Positions 43,014-54,604 of a stretch of DNA of 64,000 nt are shown one piece after another (the first letter of the stretch is position 1; each line of letters opens with the position of its first letter). The position numbers and the translations under genes were made by a program. The notes under the pieces were generated by a model that was given only the letters and a program-made list of their open reading frames with translations, did no database searches and had not been told where the DNA came from. Location: NCBI GenBank assembly GCA_018257865.1, contig JAEUBA010000009.1:248001-312000 (forward strand), written 5' to 3'. This stretch comes from Stereocaulon alpinum (lineage: Eukaryota > Ascomycota > Lecanoromycetes > Lecanorales > Stereocaulaceae).

Positions 43014-44105
43014 TCATTTCCCTGCCCATTGACTTCGGGTATTCCGGATATGCATCAGAATCCCTTTCGCATAGTCCAGCGAACTGGCGTGGTTCGCTTT
43101 CCCAAGCTCGATCTCATTCAACATTTCCGCATTAAGATACCGATTGACAATGCCCACTCCTAAAGCCACCAGCACAGCCTCTTCACTGCCTTCTCTGCTC
43201 AAGCTCGGACCTACATGCGCCCACAGTGTATGCCAGAACGCAGTCTCCAAGATCTGGCAAGCTGTCTGGCCAGGATTTGCATCCCCTGCAGGGGAGTCGT
43301 ACGGCGACCAATGTCCGCCATCCATACTGCCAAAGAAAGCCTCATAGAGTGCGAAGATCACCATACCAAATGCTTCGATCCCTGCGCCATCCCAGTCGAT
43401 CACGCCCGTAAGCGCACCTGCTTCGTTGACTAATATGTTCTGTCCGACAAGGTCGTAGTGCATCAGGACAGGTGGTAGAGTGTCTAGAAGATGGAGTCTT
43501 GAACCGATTGAGAGGATCTCTGCATAGACTTCTGGCTCAAGTGACTTGAAATTGGTATGACCGTCAAAGTTTCGGAAGGTATCAGCGGCAGACAATGTCC
43601 AGCTACTGTCCATGTAGCTAGAATCTGGATAGGGAAAGTGCGACGATCTGGCAATAAATTTCGCTAGGTCTGTGACTGTTCGCTTCTCTCGCTCGAGTGG
43701 AAAATCGTTCCGAGAAATGTCATTCATGAAGTGGATTTCGCCGGGTAGTAGATCGCACGTATAGACTGGGAGGCCAAATGGCTGATGCAGAGTTTGTGCA
43801 GCCACCAAGTCTCCATAGATCTCCTTGGCTTTGTCGAGAAATTTGGTGTCGAGCTCGTTCAAACGGAATTGGATGATCTTCTGACGGGTAGGACACATCA
43901 AGGTGTAGCTGGTAAAGCCTTGGTTGTTGACGAGCATGACATCGTCAGGGTACATAATAGACTTCGCAAATCTATCGCAGTCTGAGGCTGAACAGGGGCT
44001 TCGAGCGACCATTGGGACAGCATGGTTGAAGAAAGCGTCGATCATCTCTTGCTCGCTCTCATCCCCCGGCGGGGGGAGGCCGGTGGGTCCGGCGGCAGCT
44101 TGCAT
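43014..44105 (-). CDS. Aminoglycoside/choline-kinase-fold phosphotransferase-like protein
   Basis: Member of the APH (kinase-like fold) superfamily, abundant and mostly uncharacterised in filamentous fungi. From ATG 44105 it has 363 residues; upstream in-frame ATGs at 44192 and 44237 would add 29 or 44 residues that look unlike the family. The catalytic loop reads MHYDLVGQNILV with H216, D218 and N223, followed by VIDWDGAG with metal-binding D237 and the usual acidic DW. An N-terminal ATP-binding glycine loop is not obvious, as is common in fungal APH-like proteins. It could phosphorylate a small molecule or be an inactive relative. The substrate is unknown and it is not evidence for antibiotic resistance. 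Confidence 0.75.
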   Translation of the reverse strand: MQAAAGPTGLPPPGDESEQEMIDAFFNHAVPMVARSPCSASDCDRFAKSIMYPDDVMLVNNQGFTSYTLMCPTRQKIIQFRLNELDTKFLDKAKEIYGDLVAAQTLHQPFGLPVYTCDLLPGEIHFMNDISRNDFPLEREKRTVTDLAKFIARSSHFPYPDSSYMDSSWTLSAADTFRNFDGHTNFKSLEPEVYAEILSIGSRLHLLDTLPPVLMHYDLVGQNILVNEAGALTGVIDWDGAGIEAFGMVIFALYEAFFGSMDGGHWSPYDSPAGDANPGQTACQILETAFWHTLWAHVGPSLSREGSEEAVLVALGVGIVNRYLNAEMLNEIELGKANHASSLDYAKGILMHIRNTRSQWAGK

Positions 44106-47100
44106 GTTCGGTATTGATTTGGTCTTTGCTTGTGGGATTTTGGATGTGTTCGTAGATGTTGGAGTAGGTAAGTGACATGCTTCAAAGGACATGCTTAGGG
44201 TGAGAACATATATTAATGACCCGTTGTTGCCGCACATTAGTGTTGTACAAGGTATGCGATGTGAATTCTTTGCGCGGCGGCGGAAGGAAATCAAGTGATC
44301 GGAAGCCAGGGTCTGGTCATGTGTCGCGGAAGTGAACGCCTCCAATTTGCCTGTCACTAACAGAGTGGTGGATTAAGACTTCCGGAGTCTGATATCGACC
44401 TGTTGCCCATTGCTACCTGAAGTACAGGAGTAGAGAGTGGCGCTGATACCTTGAGCCGCACTTCGCCGTCATTTCCTACACATCGCACGGAAGGGTAGTG
44501 AAACCTGGACCACTGGGTCTTCCCTATATTCCTCTAGGAAATGAACCCGTAGCATGACCGCTTGGGGCTACATATTGCAATGCGTCCGCAGACTGAACAC
44601 CAGGCTCTGCTTCCATCACCTTCGTTGTCGCGAGTCCTGGTTACAGGCTTTGCCATACTTCGAAGGATTCGACATCTGAACTCCGAGTCTCCTGAGAAAA
44701 AGCATGTTTCGAACATTCGAGCCAACAGTATAAGACAGAACATGAGCCGTTGAGGTCGAACCAACTCCAAACAGGATTTGTCTAAGTCGAAAGGAGATGG
44801 CATACTAATGATGCCCGTACCGATCTTGTGTGTCCCAGGAAGTCGATCCTTGTCGACCCACAGTAAAGCGCTGTCCTCAAGAGGGAGTGAGGGATCTTAC
44901 AGAACAGTGTCCACGGTTGATCAGCCTGAGGCAACGAACTCCATAATGCCATTTGGCCTGTCTGGCTTACTAACCCCGGGAATCGATGATGAGAGTGGTA
45001 TCATTCTCACTCTGGGAAGAAGCCATCTATCATCACCTACGGCATAAAGCCGATCCACTGTGGAGTCTCTGCAGGAGAACATATAATTGGCATCAAGGTT
45101 TTGATCAACACTGTCAAAAGTCTTGACGACGCCGCTCAAGCTGATCATAAAGAGCTCTGGCGCGATTTAAAAACTTCAAGAAAGCCCTACACAGCGTCCA
45201 GACCTTGTCTTTAGGACCTGCACAAGCAGCCCAAGTGTCCTCAGCCAGGCTCTTGGTGGTTAAATGAGCGAAATTTCAGGGGCAAATTGATCCTGAATAC
45301 GAGGTTTGAGGGGTAGGTGATCTGGTATAAGAGTCAAAGCAGCTCAATCGTTAGAAACAATTGGTAACCATTCGTTTTAATTGGGTTGTCAGGACCATAG
45401 AGGCCTTCGAGGGTAAGCTTCCGGAGTTGACTAATTAGCTGTTAAGCTTGGCATACTTTTAAGGGGTCCAGCCCCAAGATGCATGCTGAGAGATTATTCT
45501 AACTTGTCAATTCAAACGGACTGAACCAGAATCACCGAGATCCCAAGTCGGTCCAACTGAGAGGGGTAATGCCGCAAACTAACCACCTAAGCCAACTAAA
45601 AGTTGAGAAATCTGGTAATCAACAAGAAGTTTGGCGGCGCAACTCAGTAGCTGACGCCGAACGTCGAGAGCGAAACGAGACTTCCCTAGCCTAGAGCAGC
45701 CATAAGGATGTGCTAAGCATGTTTGCATTTTGCAAACTTCTTGACGGTCTGATTTGGCAATCCCTTCCACTCGACAGAACAAATTCTCGGCTAGTTTGGA
45801 ATTTCCGGGAAAGCAATCTCGCTGTGCAAAGGCTCAACTCTCAAAGAGCGATGCTGTATTCGTACCTGACAGGAGCGGGCTGAGTCATCAAACCCCAGCT
45901 ACCGAGGCAGGAGAGTAGCCATTGCGCTGTTGGACAGCGAAGGTGACGAGGCAATGTATCCTGGTGTGAGAGGCTCTCAATGTCCTGTGTCTAGAATTCA
46001 GAGCAGAAGCCCAATATCCAATTCGATTACAAGATCAACAAATTTGCCTTATTTATTTTGGAGAGAACCCCGGATGAAGTTCAATGTTGAACCTGATGTC
46101 AAACGGGGTTCAGAAAGAGAGTATGCCAATGAAGCTTGGAATTCGGATGTTCGAGTAGGACATGTTGAGATAGTCTTTCCCCTTATGAGATGCTATACAC
46201 AGCAATAATTGGTAGGCGAGATCGAAGGTCAAAAAAGGGGTATTTTGTTGTCCTAGCTTTCCTTGGCACAACCAGCCCCTCGCTAAGATCGGTCTGCCAA
46301 AGCTAGTGGTCTTAAGATGCAGAAGTCAATGGGTACTCGATCGTGATTCAGGGCTGAAAGCTCAAGATAGAGTTGCGTCAGGCAAAAGGCTTCATGGCGA
46401 CCAGCTCCGAAGAGTACCGAACTTCTTTGAACACGGGGTTAATGCGTCAAGGCCCGAGTCATGGCAGGTCGCGGAAAGCTTAATTTCCTAGGGTCTGAAA
46501 GTCAGTATATGAGAGATCGCAGAATAATGGTCGAGCAACGAACGGTTGTTTGGAAGGGTCATTTTTCTCTACTTTGACGTCTGAGCTACTTGGACCTCAA
46601 AGATAACGACAACGGTCTGAAAAGCGGCTTTGGCTTTGATCCACATAGGTAATTACTGCCCCTAAAACTCGCAAACCCTCTCCTTGGTATATTTCTATTT
46701 GGACCACTGAAAGATGTAAGGCGTTGTTGCTTGCCGAGAATCTTGGAGAACAAGGACGGGAAGGCTACGATCTCTTGATCAGGGCTTGTTAAAGTTCTAA
46801 AAGCGCCAACCGTCTTGGAATGCCCCTGCCAAGCATATATGAGCGCTAGCTACTTTGCGCTCTATATGAAAGAAAGCATAAAGGTAGCGACATAAGCATT
46901 AGCATAGTTTTCCGTGGACGAAGGTGGCACCACTATAGAGCGTCTTACAGTGAAATGTGTAAGAGAATGCCACGCACGAGTACGGTACGATTTTCATTTC
47001 GAAGGGTCAGATATGAGTCGATGAAATCCTGCTGCATGGAAAACACCATCATCGATGATCTTCGAGTACTTTCTCGATCCCGATAGACTCCAAATTCATA

Positions 47101-47158
47101 CATACGTGAGTCAATGAAGCGACAGGTGCTCCCGATTTCGCCCAACAAATTGGATTTG
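44106..47158. other. Gene-poor interval, about 3 kb
   Basis: Short interrupted frames only. No RNA gene or confident repeat seen. Confidence 0.4.
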
Positions 47159-47650
47159 GCGTTACTGAAGCTCGGCCAGCTAGGAGATCCACCTGTACGT
47201 CGGTGCTGGCTACGAACCCTCTATCCTAGGATAGGGGAGCCAAGAGATCTCATTCAGGCTTAAAGCTCTTGATCCCTAAAGAATAGTCCGCAGATCGAGC
47301 CTATGCCACTATTATAACACGGGGGGAGGCTAGGAGGAGGGGTTCTGGCTATACAAAACTTCGTGCCGTTGGGAGATAGGGTTTATGTAGGATAAGCTTC
47401 TAATTGCTAAGCTCCCCTATTACCTCTATACCTAGGATATAGGCCATCTCTACTAAGGGTTTTCGGAGACGTTTTCCTTAGAAGTATATACGCAGAAGGG
47501 CAAGTGCCTATAGCTATATAAGCGAATGCTGGATGGTCTGGCTCTATTCAAGGATGGCAATTTTGTGATAAAGCTCGTGAATGTCTGTATAGCTTAGCTA
47601 GCTCGGACGGACAATAAATTGATTCAACAACAACAGCGTTACTGAAGCTC
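47159..47650. mobile_element. 462-bp insertion flanked by 15-bp direct repeats, SINE- or truncated LINE-like
   Basis: GCGTTACTGAAGCTC occurs perfectly at 47159-47173 and 47636-47650. The 462 bases between them end in a CAACAACAACA tail directly before the second copy. A long perfect target-site duplication and a simple-repeat tail are what target-primed reverse transcription leaves behind (SINE or 5'-truncated non-LTR element). The insert has no coding frame and is rich in CTA/TAG words. A match to the RNA polymerase III B box with one mismatch lies on the opposite strand near 47209-47219, but orientation and tail disagree, so the SINE label is tentative. Confidence 0.6.
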
Positions 47651-48423
47651 TGCAGTGTATCGGCCAAATAAGGCGATCCATTACTGGTAGTAGTAGCTGC
47701 GATGCTTGCGCGGCTGTCCCAGCGTCAGCAGGCTCTTTGGGCTAAATTCAGAGTAGACCTACTTAGACGGTCTTGGCAGTATCGCGATGCAGTGCTTAAT
47801 CCAGGTACGTACCTGTATCGACAAAGCTTGGTGGTGACAAGCCTTCGGAGCACGAGACTTTATCGGACCGCTGCGGGCCCCTTGGCTGTGGGGTGTGCGC
47901 AAAACTAGGTTACGCCTAGATTACGTAGTCTGGAGAACTCACCAGTCTTTGCGGAGAAGTCGAACTCAATGGATGTGACTAGCTTGATGTAGACAGAATA
48001 CCCCAGGGGGTAGCTTGGCCTCTTAAGTGCTATTATCAACATGTGGACTGACCAATAATGATGGAGCTCAAGCTCCTTCGAAATCAGCCCTCTACGCAAC
48101 CCCGCTGTGCCACATTTTAGCCGAGATCTCACCATGCCGGCTCAGGCTTAGTTCGGGTCAGCCCGGTAGCATTTACGTCACTTCCAGTAAGCAATGTTGC
48201 AAGTGCCCGTCAGATGATGCCCATCCTTCGTCTTATCTTTCTCCATATCTACTTCTTCACACCCCATTCTTCTCACGCATCATCATCTCTCCAAGTCAAA
48301 TAGGGTTTTGCAGTCAGGGTATGGTCTATTGTTGTGTTACTTTTCATCTCGTCAAGCATACCTTACAAGCCTGATCTGCCTTCTACTTTTTCGTACTCGG
48401 GCAGCTGCTATTCGCCACCCATC
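47651..48423. other. Upstream region of the MFS gene
   Basis: No gene supported. The last 250 bases are C/T-rich and probably contain the promoter and 5' leader of the transporter. Confidence 0.4.
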
Positions 48424-50247
48424 ATGGCCCCCGGCAATATAGCCCAGTTTCCTACCAATGACAGCCAATTGGCCCACGCTAAAACCAGCCCTCAAGTTCC
48501 ATCAGAGACCTCTTCAGAAGGAGGACCCAAGGATACCGCGCCCGCAACATTGCACAATGAGAAAGCTCAAGTGCCCATGGGAAATGGCTATGGAGATGAC
48601 GACGACGAAGACAACAGGATTGAAATCACAGAAGATGACTGCTACGACGAACTCGGCTTTTCTTTCTCGGAGACGAAGAAATGGTCTATCCTCACTGTCA
48701 TCTTCCTTGTCCAAGTCTCCATGAACTTCAATACAAGTCTATATTCCAATGCCCTCAAAGGTATCTCCGAAGAATTTGGTGTCAGCGTCCAAGGAGCCCG
48801 AGCCGGTGCTATGATCTTCCTCGTCATGTACGCTTTTGGCTGCGAACTCTGGGCCCCATGGTCTGAGGAATTTGGACGGAAGCCAATCCTGCAGCTTTCA
48901 CTTCTCTTGGTCAATATTTGGCAGCTGCCTGTCGCTTTGGCCCCAAATTTCGCTTCTATCATGGTTGGCCGAACCCTTGGCGGTCTCTCATCGGCTGGAG
49001 GCTCCGTCACACTAGGCATGATTGCAGATATGTGGGAATCTGATAATCAGCAATACGCTGTCGCCTTTGTCGTATTCTCGTCGGTTGGCGGCTCTGTTCT
49101 TGGCCCTGTCGTCGGTGGTTTTAGCGAGAAGTTCCTAGACTGGACCTGGAGCATTTGGATTCAGCTCATTTTCGGCGTTGCTGTCCAAGTTGCTCATTTT
49201 ATATTCGTTCCCGAGACCAGGACTACCATTATGATGGACAGGATTGCAAAAAAACGACGTGCGGCTGGCACACACCCTAATCTCTATGGACCAAACGAGA
49301 TCACTCCCTTCAAGGAGAGATTCTCCATCAAAGAGATACTCATCACCTGGCTGCGCCCATTCAAAATGTTCCTGACAGAACCAATTGTGCTTACTCTTTC
49401 CCTCCTCTCCGGTTTCAGTGACGCTCTCATCTTCATGTTCATACAGTCTTTCAGCCTTGTCTACACGCAATGGGGCTTTGGCACTATCACTCAAGGACTG
49501 GCCTTCATCCCCATCCTCGTCGGCTACTTCGTCGCCTGGGCCATGTTCATCCCGGCCATCAAGCGCAACATCAAGGAACGTACCGAGAAGCCCAGTGATG
49601 AAAGAGCTCAATATGAATCCCGACTCTGGTTCCTTCTCTACACCGCACCTTGCCTACCAATTGGTCTCATCGGCTTTGCATGGACGTGCAGTGGTCCTCC
49701 ACTCCCCTGGATCGCCTCCAGCATCTTCGCCGCTATCGTCGGCATCGCAAATTACGCTATCTACATGGCTACCATTGACTACATGATCACAGCCTATGGT
49801 CCCTACTCCGCCTCTGCCACTGGTGGCAATGGTTGGTCCCGTGACTTCCTTGCCGGTGTCCTTACCATCCCCGCTACACCATTCTTCAAGAATATTGGCG
49901 GCAAACAGCATCTCCAGATCGCCTCGACGATCCTCTTCGCCATCTCCTTCGTCCTTGTCATCGCTGTCTACGTTATCTACTGGAAAGGTCCTGTCCTTCG
50001 TGCCCGTTCGCCTTTCGCACAACAGCTGCAGCAGTCCAGGGCAGACAATGGTGGACGTCGCGCTTCATACATGCCAAGTGGCGGTTATGGATCTGCGCCT
50101 GGCTCTCGAGCTGGGAGCCGTATGGGTTCTCGCAAAGCCAGTTACGCTCCCGGTCAGGGCGCAAGGGGCAATAGCCAAGCTGTGCCCGATGCTCACGTGC
50201 GGAGGAGACTCGAGGAGATTGCGCAAGCACAGAGTAAGGAGCAGTAG
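48424..50247 (+). CDS. MFS drug/polyamine-type transporter (DHA1-like)
   Basis: Proton-coupled antiporter-like protein of the major facilitator superfamily, most like fungal DHA1 (12-helix) multidrug and polyamine exporters. The ATG at 48424 gives 607 residues; the longer open reading upstream has only a GTG. There is a cytosolic acidic N-terminus (residues 1-75). Helix 1 begins near KWSILTVIFLVQVSMNF. Loop 2-3 carries the MFS motif as PWSEEFGRKPI. RTLGGLSSAGGSVTLGMIADMW is the helix 4-5 segment, with PETR after helix 6. A charged central loop (KKRRAAGTHPNLYGPNEIT) splits two six-helix halves. The tail is Gly/Ser/Arg-rich (GSRAGSRMGSRKASY) with likely phosphosites. Single exon. The substrate cannot be inferred. 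Confidence 0.92.
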   Translation: MAPGNIAQFPTNDSQLAHAKTSPQVPSETSSEGGPKDTAPATLHNEKAQVPMGNGYGDDDDEDNRIEITEDDCYDELGFSFSETKKWSILTVIFLVQVSMNFNTSLYSNALKGISEEFGVSVQGARAGAMIFLVMYAFGCELWAPWSEEFGRKPILQLSLLLVNIWQLPVALAPNFASIMVGRTLGGLSSAGGSVTLGMIADMWESDNQQYAVAFVVFSSVGGSVLGPVVGGFSEKFLDWTWSIWIQLIFGVAVQVAHFIFVPETRTTIMMDRIAKKRRAAGTHPNLYGPNEITPFKERFSIKEILITWLRPFKMFLTEPIVLTLSLLSGFSDALIFMFIQSFSLVYTQWGFGTITQGLAFIPILVGYFVAWAMFIPAIKRNIKERTEKPSDERAQYESRLWFLLYTAPCLPIGLIGFAWTCSGPPLPWIASSIFAAIVGIANYAIYMATIDYMITAYGPYSASATGGNGWSRDFLAGVLTIPATPFFKNIGGKQHLQIASTILFAISFVLVIAVYVIYWKGPVLRARSPFAQQLQQSRADNGGRRASYMPSGGYGSAPGSRAGSRMGSRKASYAPGQGARGNSQAVPDAHVRRRLEEIAQAQSKEQ

Positions 50248-51277
50248 GAGATGATTGTACAGGTGTTGGAATACATGGTCTCGATTACAGGGTTACACGC
50301 AGGGTGTGACGATTAGACGTTGAGGTGTTTATGTGTGTACCTCATGCCTGCGTTGGGTATCCTTTCCAAGTAGCGATTAGACCGTTTGGTCGGCTACGAT
50401 GTGCCCACAACAAATAGCTAGGATAGCCTGAAAGAATATCATCTGTATTGCTCGCGCAGATGAGTCCGCTCTCCTTAAAATCAGACCAACTCAACGTCCG
50501 CTATACACTTGCCAATGGCTTTTACCAACAAAATCTCGCGTGGACATCGCTTGTATGTATGTGAGGTAGTTACAATTTTCCCCAATAAGTCCGCTTAAAG
50601 CGCCTACGAAAATAACCCCATCCAATCGCTTCTACTTTATACCTATCCTATTATATCCCTCTCCTCTCCTCCCTTTCCACCCCTCCCCTCTCCAATCTCA
50701 CCACATATTAATCTCACAACCCATCCTAAGCCACTAGCTAGTCAATCTCTAACGCGTCTACAGCTCTATATTCTATATTCTTTATTCTTTATTCTTTATT
50801 TCGATTTTTGGATTTAGATTTTTAGTGTTGAGTTTAGGGGGATTTAGAGGGGATTTAAGGGGGATCGGGATCGGGATGGAGACGGGGGTGTAGTGGATTC
50901 GGGGATGGAGGGATAGGGGTATGATGCTGGACGGTGCTCTATGTATGGTCCGTGATCAGTGATTGGACGTAAGGAGCTCGGGGATCTGTGGATGGGAAGT
51001 CGTAGGATGGGGAGATTGAGGTGGGTAGTGGTTTTGCTGGGGTGGAAGTTCTTGAGGGAGGGTGCTGGGGAAAGTGGGGGAGATGAGGGGGTTTGAAGAA
51101 GATGGTGGACGGAGGAAGGTACTGGTTTCAGTAGTGGGGTTGAGGGATCTGAGTATTGAATAGACTTTCCATTCTAGGGCGGAGAATGATGTGGAGAATA
51201 ACCTACGATGATATATAGTATTCCAGATGAAGATGCAATAGTTGAATCAAAGCCCTTCCAATATGTTGAAGTGATCT
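50248..51277. other. Intergenic, strand-biased 3' flanks
   Basis: Between converging MFS and RAD4 genes. 50640-50700 is C/T-rich and 50820-51130 is G-rich on the plus strand, with GGGATCGGGATC-type runs. The minus strand of the G-rich part is open for over 100 codons in more than one frame without an ATG; I read that as composition, not a gene. Confidence 0.45.
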
Positions 51278-54200
51278 TCAAGCAAGCCACTCCGGATCCG
51301 CATCTTCGTCTTCCGGATCCTCGGATACCAAAGAGCCCTTATCAGATTCTGGGCTTTCACTCTCCTCCGCTTCTTTTACCGTCAGCTCGTTCTTTAGTGG
51401 AGAAGCTGATGAGGCGTCTTGATGGGGTGGAAGTTGTTCGTCGTCAGCAGCCGTATTCATTGATGTACTGGTGGTGGCTTGCTGGTTGGTGGAAGGCTGC
51501 GTCATGTCGCCTGTCTCGTAGAGTTGCTGGAGCATTCGCGCTTCCTCGAGCTCGGAATCGGGTAGGTTTGGGAACGCGGGCTGTGGTGATGGATGGTTTT
51601 GTAGCGACTGATGTGGACTGAGGGTGGGATTGTGGTGCGAGAATTCTGTGCTATAGCTGCTTACTACCATTTCTGCTTGTGGATGTTGTTTGTTGGTATC
51701 GGATTCATCTGGTACGAAGCCACCGCCTGAACCTTGACCAGAGGGTTTTCGGTCCTCAATAGGTTCAGTAGTAGGCTGTGGTACGCTTTCCCTCATACCT
51801 CTCAGTTTGGGATTGTCAAAGTCACGGATACTCCTATCTCGCAACGCTTCCTCAGCGTCAGCGTCGCTATCGTTGACCAGAAAGCCACCACCGTCATCGT
51901 CTTCAGTGTTGCTGAGGAAAGGGTCACGGGCCTGGCGATGTGTGGCAGGCACTTCTGCTTCAGTGTTCGAATCTTCCTCAGATTGATCGGCGCAAAATCC
52001 ACCACCCTCTTCATCCACGTCATTCGCAATAGCTTGCGGTGAGAAAATGCCACCGGCAGTGGGTTGAGCAAAGCCTCCAGAATCTCTATCAGGCAGAAAC
52101 CCGCCGCCCTCGTTGTTCTCCTCGTCATCAGCCTCGTCTACTGCTTCCACCTCATCTTTCATCTTCGTATCGCGCTCACCCTCAATTTCGTACCCTTCAA
52201 TCCGCTCTCTAATTCTCAGCCCAGCCAAGAGTCTCTTCCACATCCTCAACGCCTCTGCACTCCTCCTCTCCTCTTCAACCCGTACCCTCTCATCATCGAA
52301 AGCTCTGACGACTTCCTCAACTGCCTCTTTGTACTCAATAGCAACAACAGCCCCGTTCATGATGGCTGTACCATGCCTACCCTTGAAGGCGAAACCGGTA
52401 ACTGCATCTGCATAGTCAATACCTAGGATTCTAGCGGCTCTTGAAGTCTCTGGGTGAGCGATGTGAACCCCTCCAGGAGGTACCATGCTGGGGACGTAGA
52501 TATCAAGGTTGCCATAGACGTTTTTGGGAATACGGCCATTCTCAACAGGAGGTGCCGAGTAGAGCGTAGTCTGGTGGGCTGCATAGAGAGCCGTACCTGC
52601 GTTCTCTGCGCCTGGATCCTCAGGATCTAATGAAACATCTCGCGTTCTTCGTGCAGGGACACGCTTCAGGGGCTCCTCGCCTGGTTTAATTTCTCGTCCC
52701 ATCCTATACCACTTGTCTGCACTCTTCACCACATGTACGTCCCTACGACGGTAGATTGGCTCCAAAGTATTGGTGTTCGCGGCGCGGCCTGCGCCCACCT
52801 TTCCAACCTCTCTCTTCGGATGAATGACTTCGTGTCTTTTCAGATGTCTTTCAAGCGCGTAGTACGGATGGTCCTTGAAGTCCTGTACATTCTTCGGCAT
52901 TGGCTCGGCAGCTTCTTTGGCCGCGAGCTCTGCGTCCTCGACTTGATCACGGTCTAGAGCGTAAAGTCTTCTATATATTCTCATGACTCGTCGCCACCAT
53001 CTCTCGCCACCTGGAGTGACCTCGACTCTGTCCCTTCTGGTCTTGGCATTGTAAGCTTTAGCATATCTTCTCGTTATGTCGCGAGCTGAGCCGTCTTCTT
53101 CGAATGCGACTACGTAGCTCATGCTGTTTCCTGACTCACCAGCTGGTGGCTCGAACTTTGAAGGCTTCGCTATCGTTGTTGTCACGAAAGGGTCTATTGG
53201 GACCCACTTCTGCACTGCTTTGTTGAATGCTTCGACCCAGTAAACGGGGTACTTCGAGTCGCGAATAAGTTTACGTTCTATTGTTGTCAGAGGATCGAAG
53301 TCACTATAGCAGTGGGTAAAGCTAACTTTTCGAACGGAGAGCCACCCTTGCAGGTTTTACTTCAGGTGAAGTGCTCCGTTTCATTTGCCGTGAGCTCTCT
53401 GGACCAGCAGCCTCGAAACGGGTTCTTCCTCCGCTAGAGCCAAGAACTCTACCCACAGATGCTGGCCCATCGCTTTTATCATCAGATTCGCTCTCCGCCT
53501 CTGGCGTACTTTGCCGCTTTAGCGATTCTAAAGGTCTAGGCGCACCACGCGTCGCTTGCTGAAGAGTGACTTTCTCTGCTGGCTGAAAGGGTAGAGGAAG
53601 CAGCGAGCAGACCAGTCTGGTATCGACGCCAGCTGAACGTAGCGATGCGCAAAACAATTGAGCACCGACATCACGGGAAGCTTTGAGGCTACCAGCAGCA
53701 TCGCGAAAGTCCGATTCTTGCATTGGAAGATCGATGTCGTCTGGAGGCTGCATCTAGTTTTGTCGGAATATGAGCACGTCCATGAAGAATGTGATACTTG
53801 AGCATTGCCTACCTGTGCTAAGGTCTCGGGATTGTCAGCCCATCTAGGCTTGCATAGGCCTCTTGCTGTTATCTTGAATGTCAACCTGAAAGCATCGCTA
53901 GCTTGCTTTAAGCCATCCATGAATGATCGTGATCGCTGGAACTGGGACTGGCCTTCATCGGGGTTAAGATACGAGATGATTCTCTTCGTAAGAAGCTTTT
54001 TCAAAGCTGTATGGACTTTCCCATCATTACACCAGTGATTACGAGTATAGACGTGCGCTATAAGACTGCACAGATGCAGTTTGTGAATCTCAAGCCGGAG
54101 TCTTTTCCCTTCGGCTGTAGCAGGCTTTCGCTTTAGACGTTGTTGTCGTGAAAGCTTGCTCTCTTGGCCTTCTTGTCCGAGAACAAGATGGAGCTCTCCC

Positions 54201-54604
54201 AACTTATCAGTCTCACGCTCTGGCGTGCCTTCTTGCTTGACACCCTCCCTGGATACAACTTCCTCCCAGTCCAGGTCGCTATCCACTGAGTCTTCTGATT
54301 CAGTTTGCAAGATCTGCTGTCGGTGTGGTGTTACATCCTCGAAGAGCTCGTCCAAGTCACTATCATTGCCGGTCTTGCTGCTCTGATCAGACTGATGTGA
54401 TGCCGGGCCATCATGGCGTTGTGTGACGATTCGGCCGCCCACTCTACGCCTTTTGATCGGTCTTCCATCATCGCTTGTTTGAGTGGGTGATGAGGTGGCA
54501 GCATTCGCGAGCATTTCTCGGTATACATCTGGCACGACATCCCTCGCAGACGTTATCCCTGTAGCTTTTGACTTGGCGGTCTTGCTCGCTCTGCTGCTAG
54601 TCAT
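51278..54604 (-). CDS. RAD4: DNA damage recognition protein Rad4/XPC, 3 exons
   Basis: Nucleotide-excision-repair damage sensor (Rad4/Rhp41/XPC), which works with Rad23. Exons are 54604-53813, 53753-53327 and 53277-51278; 3219 nt, 1072 residues. Intron 2 is the 49-nt stretch GTTAGC...CTCTGAC...AATAG. It was chosen because no other donor/acceptor pair keeps the frame; it joins RSK to KRKLIRDSKYPVYWVEAF. The transglutaminase-like fold spans about 195-470 (ending QKWVPIDPF). BHD1 lies near 535-560 (YALERHLKRHEVIHP), BHD2 covers the next 80 residues and BHD3 is near 650-735 (NLDIYVPSMVPPGGVHI). The N-terminus is Ser/acidic with RRRVGG. The long C-terminus carries four GGGF boxes at about 797, 831, 869 and 924 in acidic surroundings. 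Confidence 0.94.

Noticed and set aside
35036..44105. Secondary-metabolite gene cluster around the P450
   Set aside because: No polyketide synthase, peptide synthetase, terpene cyclase or pathway regulator is present; the neighbours are unrelated.
43014..44105. Antibiotic-resistance gene
   Set aside because: The APH-like motif is shared by many fungal proteins of unknown substrate; nothing here indicates resistance.
50820..51180. Start-less open minus frame of over 100 codons
   Set aside because: More than one frame is open because the strand is poor in stop-forming words; no ATG or family features.
53278..53326. Apparent frameshift in RAD4 after RSKS
   Set aside because: Explained by a 49-nt intron with GTTAGC donor, CTCTGAC branch and AATAG acceptor; the frame is then intact.
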